Assembly (NCBI GenBank): GCA_014239355.1
Contig: JAAZYZ010000003.1
Span: 1 to 9,342, forward strand
DNA: 9,342 nt
Origin: Fidelibacterota bacterium
Lineage (GTDB): Bacteria > Marinisomatota > Marinisomatia > SCGC-AAA003-L08 > TMED6
Direction: 5' to 3'
Shown in pieces: positions 6,511 through 9,342 of this stretch (position 1 is its first letter; every line of letters begins with the position of its first letter). Below the pieces are notes generated by a model. That model saw only the letters and a program-made list of their open reading frames with translations. It did not search any database and had not been told where the DNA came from. The position numbers were made by a program, and so were the translations under genes.

Positions 6511-6924
6511 CTAAAATCCGAAGCCAAGATTAATTGTAATTCCGAAGTCTCCTGCAGAACTTTCTGTAGTATTAGGATCTTCGTCATCTGCTTCGTCAGT
6601 CATATCAAAGTCAACTGCAGTAGATAGAGAAGTACCCCATCCTGTGCCAGCGCCTTCCCACCAAGTATATGACATACCTAATGTAGGAACACCTTCGTAA
6701 CCTAAACGAAAAGTTGTACCAGAAGGTCCAGCAAGGCCAACCATAAGGCCGTTTTCCCAACCAACTGTAGTATTATCGTTTACATCGAAATGACAACCAA
6801 ATGAATTTGAAGAACCTAAGTCTCCATCAGCATCGGCATAAGTGTTACCCCATGTAATGTTCATTCCTGCAAACATGAAAGAAGCTAATGTAGCTATTGT
6901 AGCTATTTTAGTAACTAGTCTCAT
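6511..6924 (-). CDS. Small secreted beta-barrel-like protein, family A copy 3 (A3)
   Basis: A 137-residue protein, the first gene of the array in transcription order and the most diverged A copy. The signal peptide differs from A1/A2 only at Arg2 and in the sequence after FAG (MNITWG instead of VGLTWG). Shared blocks are FDVNDNTTVGWENGLMVGL (46-64) and LGMSYTWWEGAGTGWGT (82-98), with the C terminus INLGFGF. Oddities are a cysteine in FGCHF (42-46; Val in the others), probably the only cysteine of the mature protein, and a much longer acidic turn at 109-124 rich in Asp/Glu/Thr/Ser. AAGGAG is 7 bases before the ATG. Its upstream region lacks the palindrome block of A1/A2 and has its own promoter candidate at 6979-7008. 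Function unknown. Confidence 0.85.
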   Translation of the reverse strand: MRLVTKIATIATLASFMFAGMNITWGNTYADADGDLGSSNSFGCHFDVNDNTTVGWENGLMVGLAGPSGTTFRLGYEGVPTLGMSYTWWEGAGTGWGTSLSTAVDFDMTDEADDEDPNTTESSAGDFGITINLGFGF

Positions 6925-6978
6925 TTATTTTCTCCTTGTTTTGTTATTTACTTTATTATTTAAATCTAAATTATTTCT

Positions 6979-7008
6979 ATAATACGCCCTAAAATTAAAC
7001 AATTTCAA
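6979..7008 (-). promoter_or_regulatory. Candidate promoter of the array, upstream of A3
   Basis: On the minus strand TTGAAA (7008-7003), 18 bases, then TATTAT (6984-6979) form a reasonable sigma70-like promoter about 55 bases before the A3 ATG, leaving a leader of roughly 45 bases that ends in AAGGAG. It lies in the 219-base gene-free stretch 6925-7143, the widest gap here, as expected for the head of a highly expressed unit. Nothing else coding or structured stands out in that stretch. Confidence 0.5.
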
Positions 7009-7143
7009 ACTCTATATGCAAACATTTAATGTAATACTTTAAGCAAAATATATCTAAGTCAAATAAAAACAACAACATAATTATAATTAATTTAGATATT
7101 AATGCTTTTAAATACAAGATTTTTATATAGAAATGGAAATTAA

Positions 7144-7767
7144 TTAGGGGTTATTTTTAATCATTTGTGAGATTTTTGTTAGCATTTTAATAGGGATGTG
7201 GTGCTGAGCATCATAGGTTATGATTTCAACATTTGCTTTTTCTACTTTTAAGGCTTCGTATGCCTCTATTGATCTTTCTATTGGAACTATGTCATCATTT
7301 TTACCGTGTCCTATTGTAATAGGAGTTTTAATTTGGTTTGAATTTAGATTAATTGTTTTGTTTCTCATAAATCCAGATATAGGAAATACCCCTCCAAGAG
7401 GTTCATCCATTGAACATATGTATTCATAGCATACTAATGCGCCTAATGAAAAACCAATTACATACACATTGTGAGAATCAAATTTTTTAAATACTTCATT
7501 TTTAAAAAAATTATGAATTATTTGTTTTGGTTCTTTGTAAGCCCAATTGTTTGGTTCTAATTCATAAGACCAAGTTCTTGTATTTGGATTATTGTTAACT
7601 CTATAAGGTCCTTGAAGTAAAAACCAATTATATTCATTAAATAAAGAGTGTTTGACAAGAGGAAGAAAGCTATCTTTGTTGCCCTGCCATCCATGAAAAG
7701 CAACAATAGTTTTTTTTGACTTTTTTGATTCTATAAAGTTAAAATCTAATTTTTTTATTTTATTCAT
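7144..7767 (-). CDS. Alpha/beta hydrolase, phospholipase/carboxylesterase-like
   Basis: A 207-residue cytoplasmic serine hydrolase with no signal peptide, of the size usual for the carboxylesterase/lysophospholipase (Abhydrolase_2-like) group. The oxyanion loop is HGWQGN (25-30), the nucleophile elbow GFSLGA (105-110) with Ser107, the acid Asp158 in HGKNDDIVP (154-162), and the histidine His189 in HHIP (189-192), giving a complete triad. The substrate is unknown; family members cleave carboxylic esters, thioesters or lysophospholipids. The start at 7767 gives the normal N terminus directly before the first beta strand (TIVAFHG at 20-26); no Shine-Dalgarno is visible. It is divergent from pntAA across a 95-base spacer and upstream, in the same direction, of the array, but 219 bases away with a promoter candidate between, so probably a separate unit. 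Confidence 0.85.
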   Translation of the reverse strand: MNKIKKLDFNFIESKKSKKTIVAFHGWQGNKDSFLPLVKHSLFNEYNWFLLQGPYRVNNNPNTRTWSYELEPNNWAYKEPKQIIHNFFKNEVFKKFDSHNVYVIGFSLGALVCYEYICSMDEPLGGVFPISGFMRNKTINLNSNQIKTPITIGHGKNDDIVPIERSIEAYEALKVEKANVEIITYDAQHHIPIKMLTKISQMIKNNP

Positions 7768-7803
7768 AAAAATATAATTTATTTTTTAATAAAGATGTGT
7801 AAT

Positions 7804-7820
7804 TTACAAATCATTTGTAA
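7804..7820. promoter_or_regulatory. Perfect palindrome overlapping the pnt promoter, candidate operator
   Basis: TTACAAAT-C-ATTTGTAA is a perfect 8+1+8 inverted repeat. It covers the candidate -35 of the pnt operon (7815-7820) and lies in the spacer shared with the divergent hydrolase gene. A further half-site-like TTTTGTAA sits 12 bases on (7825-7832). The position fits a dimeric repressor or activator site; chance is possible in such AT-rich DNA. Confidence 0.4.
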
Positions 7821-7844
7821 GCAATTTTGTAACTTATTTATAAT
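7815..7844 (+). promoter_or_regulatory. Candidate promoter of the pnt operon
   Basis: TTGTAA (7815-7820), 18 bases, then a perfect TATAAT (7839-7844), ending 18 bases before the pntAA ATG. The hexamers and spacing are identical to the candidate A1 promoter at 4991-5020, which supports both. Confidence 0.6.
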
Positions 7845-7862
7845 TTAATAAAGAAAGTAAAG

Positions 7863-9002
7863 ATGATATTAGGTGTACCAAAAGAAACAATAAAAAACGA
7901 AACTAGAGTTGCTGTAATCCCAGTTACAGTAAAACAATTTATTTCTGCTGGATTTACTGTAAAAGTTGAATCAAACGCAGGTGCTCTTTCTCAAATAGCA
8001 GATTCAGATTTCAAAGAGGCTGGTGCAGAAATTCTTTCTTCAGCTAATGAGGTTTTTGAGCAAGCAGATATGATTTTAAAAGTCAATTCACCTACTGATG
8101 AAGAAATGATAATGATTAAAAATGGTTCTTCTTATCTTTCGTTCTTTCAAACTATGAAAGAAACAGATAAGGTAAAATCTTTACAAAGTAAAAATGTAAC
8201 AGCGTATTCTATGCATCTTATTCCAAGAACCACTTTAGCTCAAAAGATGGATGCTTTAAGTTCTCAAACTAATATAGCTGGCTATAAAGCTGTTATAATA
8301 GCATCATGTCATATTGAAAAATATATGCCACTTTTAATGACTGCAGCAGGCACAATTCCTCCTTCAAAAGTACTTATTTTAGGCGCGGGGGTTGCAGGAT
8401 TATCTGCAATAGCAACAGCAAAGAGGTTAGGAGCTCAAGTTGAAGCTTCTGATGTAAGGCCTGAAGTAAAAGAACAAGTTGAAAGTTTGGGCGCAAAATT
8501 TTTAGAGGTTGAGTCAGATTCTGATGATGGAGTAGGTGAGGGTGGTTATGCAAAAGAAACATCTGATGAGTATAAGAAAAAACAAGCAGAATTATTAAAT
8601 GAACGTATAGCAGCTTCTGATATTGTTGTAACTACAGCTTTAATTCCAGGTAGGCCTGCTCCAATACTTATTACAGATGAAATGGTTAAATCTATGAGTT
8701 CAGGTTCCGTAATTATGGATCTCGCAGCTGAAAATGGTGGTAATTGTAGTTTAACTCAGCCTGATCAGGTAGTGGATGTAAATGGTGTGACTATTGATGG
8801 AACTATTAATTTGGCAGGAACCATGAGTGTTCATTCTTCACAGCTATATGCAAAAAATGTGAGTGCATTTATATTGCATGGTTATGATAAAGACAAAAAA
8901 GAATTTAATTTAGAAGATGAGATTGTAAGTGGCTCAATGTTTACTCATAATGGTGAGATCGTTGATGAAAGAACAAAAAATGCAATGGAAGGGTCTAATT
9001 AA
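7863..9002 (+). CDS. pntAA: NAD(P) transhydrogenase subunit alpha part 1 (NAD(H)-binding domain I)
   Basis: The soluble NAD(H)-binding subunit of proton-translocating transhydrogenase, which exchanges hydride between NADH and NADP+ coupled to proton movement. The 379-residue length fits the split form. It opens with the family start GVPKE (4-8) and RVAVIP (15-20). By alignment to the Rhodospirillum rubrum protein, the RQD loop residues are R122, Q127 and D130 within PRTTLAQKMDALSSQ. The nucleotide fold is GAGVAGL (174-180) followed by SDVRPEVKEQV (196-206) with Asp197 at the end of the second strand. TTALIPGRPAP (257-267) and DLAAENGGNC (286-295) are also diagnostic. The start at 7863 has only a weak purine-rich site ahead. 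The stop overlaps pntAB by one base (TAATG). Confidence 0.96.
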   Translation: MILGVPKETIKNETRVAVIPVTVKQFISAGFTVKVESNAGALSQIADSDFKEAGAEILSSANEVFEQADMILKVNSPTDEEMIMIKNGSSYLSFFQTMKETDKVKSLQSKNVTAYSMHLIPRTTLAQKMDALSSQTNIAGYKAVIIASCHIEKYMPLLMTAAGTIPPSKVLILGAGVAGLSAIATAKRLGAQVEASDVRPEVKEQVESLGAKFLEVESDSDDGVGEGGYAKETSDEYKKKQAELLNERIAASDIVVTTALIPGRPAPILITDEMVKSMSSGSVIMDLAAENGGNCSLTQPDQVVDVNGVTIDGTINLAGTMSVHSSQLYAKNVSAFILHGYDKDKKEFNLEDEIVSGSMFTHNGEIVDERTKNAMEGSN

Positions 9003-9268
9003 TGGATATAACTATAATAACAATATTTGTATTAGCCGTTTTTGTTGGATTTGAAATCATTACAAAAGTACCTCCAACTTTACATACGCCATTAATGTCA
9101 GGCTCTAATGCTATTTCAGGTATAGCAATTATTGGAGCTCTTATAGCTACTAAAGGAACTGAGATTGGGATGTGGCTTGGTTTTATTGCTGTTATATTTG
9201 CAATGGTTAATGTAGTAGGTGGTTTTTTGGTTACTGATCGAATGCTTAAAATGTTTAAAAGGAAATAA
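9002..9268 (+). CDS. pntAB: NAD(P) transhydrogenase subunit alpha part 2 (membrane domain)
   Basis: An 88-residue inner-membrane subunit equal to the C-terminal membrane part of single-chain PntA in E. coli. Three hydrophobic segments are visible (about 3-18, 35-50 and 57-77), separated by the conserved motif VPPTLHTPLMSGSNAISG (23-40). It ends in a basic tail KMFKRK. It provides part of the proton channel with PntB. It overlaps pntAA by one base and is followed immediately by pntB, so the three subunits are translationally linked. GGAAGGG upstream, inside pntAA, serves as ribosome site. Confidence 0.95.
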   Translation: MDITIITIFVLAVFVGFEIITKVPPTLHTPLMSGSNAISGIAIIGALIATKGTEIGMWLGFIAVIFAMVNVVGGFLVTDRMLKMFKRK

Positions 9269-9342
9269 ATGGAATCTTATATAAATATAGTTTATTTAAT
9301 TTCTTCTGTATGCTTTATATATGGTTTGAAGATGTTAAGTCA
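9269..9342 (+). CDS. pntB: NAD(P) transhydrogenase subunit beta, N-terminal fragment cut by window edge
   Basis: The ATG at 9269 directly follows the pntAB stop (9266-9268) with no gap and has AAAGGAAA ahead as ribosome site. The 24 visible codons begin MESYIN and continue into a hydrophobic stretch ending FIYGLKMLS (residues 16-24). That resembles the first membrane helix of PntB, where a hydrophobic segment ends in GLK.LS. PntB supplies most of the proton channel and the NADP(H)-binding domain. The gene order pntAA-pntAB-pntB supports the call; the rest lies outside the window. Confidence 0.88.
   Translation, partial: MESYINIVYLISSVCFIYGLKMLS

Larger units (their letters stand above)
4574..6924 (-). 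repeat. Tandem duplication array of A and B genes with their spacers
   Basis: The order A1-B1-A2-B2-A3 repeats at intervals of about 950 to 1010 bases: A starts at 4963, 5913 and 6924, B starts at 5449 and 6423. The spacers repeat as well as the genes. The B-to-A spacer (4964-5029 and 5914-5982) and the A-to-B spacer (5450-5538 and 6424-6510) are each recognisably the same sequence twice. The array therefore arose by duplication of an A+B unit. Confidence 0.9.

Noticed and set aside
4574..6924. CRISPR array or phase-variable recombinase cassette
   Set aside because: The repeats are whole ~1 kb gene units with intact ORFs, not short repeats with spacers; no cas, recombinase or reverse-transcriptase gene is visible.
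6925..7143. Possible RNA gene or degraded extra B copy in the widest gap
   Set aside because: AT-rich without stable long stems, no resemblance to B coding sequence, no tRNA-like cloverleaf seen.
7220..7429. 69-codon plus-strand ORF inside the hydrolase gene
   Set aside because: Antisense shadow of a gene with a complete catalytic triad.
8374..8562. 62-codon minus-strand ORF rich in Leu/His/Gln inside pntAA
   Set aside because: Low-complexity antisense shadow of the well-conserved NAD-binding domain.

Overview
The window is AT-rich, gene-dense DNA from a Gram-negative bacterium. A Gram-negative cell is suggested by five small secreted proteins that end in a C-terminal phenylalanine, as outer-membrane beta-barrels do, and by a proton-translocating transhydrogenase. 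Two menaquinone genes plus the start of a third indicate a quinone pathway through isochorismate. Base composition, split pntA and the style of the small barrel proteins fit a marine lineage such as Marinimicrobia (SAR406) or a Bacteroidota relative. That assignment is inference; no rRNA or marker gene is present to settle it.

Layout. Positions 1-95 (minus) hold the first 31 codons of a menG/ubiE-type methyltransferase. It is divergent from menF (164-1513) and menD (1510-3240), which overlap by ATGA and form a two-gene unit. menD converges on a glutamate/dicarboxylate symporter gene (3237-4514, minus), and the two stop codons interlock. Positions 4574-6924 (minus) carry five consecutive small ORFs of two families in strict alternation. 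In transcription order they are A3, B2, A2, B1, A1, ending in a strong intrinsic terminator. Positions 7144-7767 (minus) encode a small alpha/beta hydrolase. Positions 7863 to the right edge hold pntAA, pntAB and the first 24 codons of pntB.

The housekeeping part is coherent. MenF and MenD make SEPHCHC from chorismate, and MenG would do the last methylation to menaquinone. The Pnt complex interconverts NADH and NADPH at the expense of the proton gradient.

The part worth attention is the A-B-A-B-A array. Every A gene has a near-perfect Shine-Dalgarno AAGGAG, while most surrounding genes have none. Each A-to-B junction carries a long RNA hairpin with a CUUG loop and compensatory base changes between the two copies. 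Each B-to-A junction carries a conserved palindrome between candidate -35 and -10 boxes. Proteins A and B also share an ungapped core pattern suggesting common ancestry. I infer two A-hairpin-B transcription units plus a terminal A, making abundant surface beta-barrel subunits whose loops have diverged in length. No function is known to me for these families.
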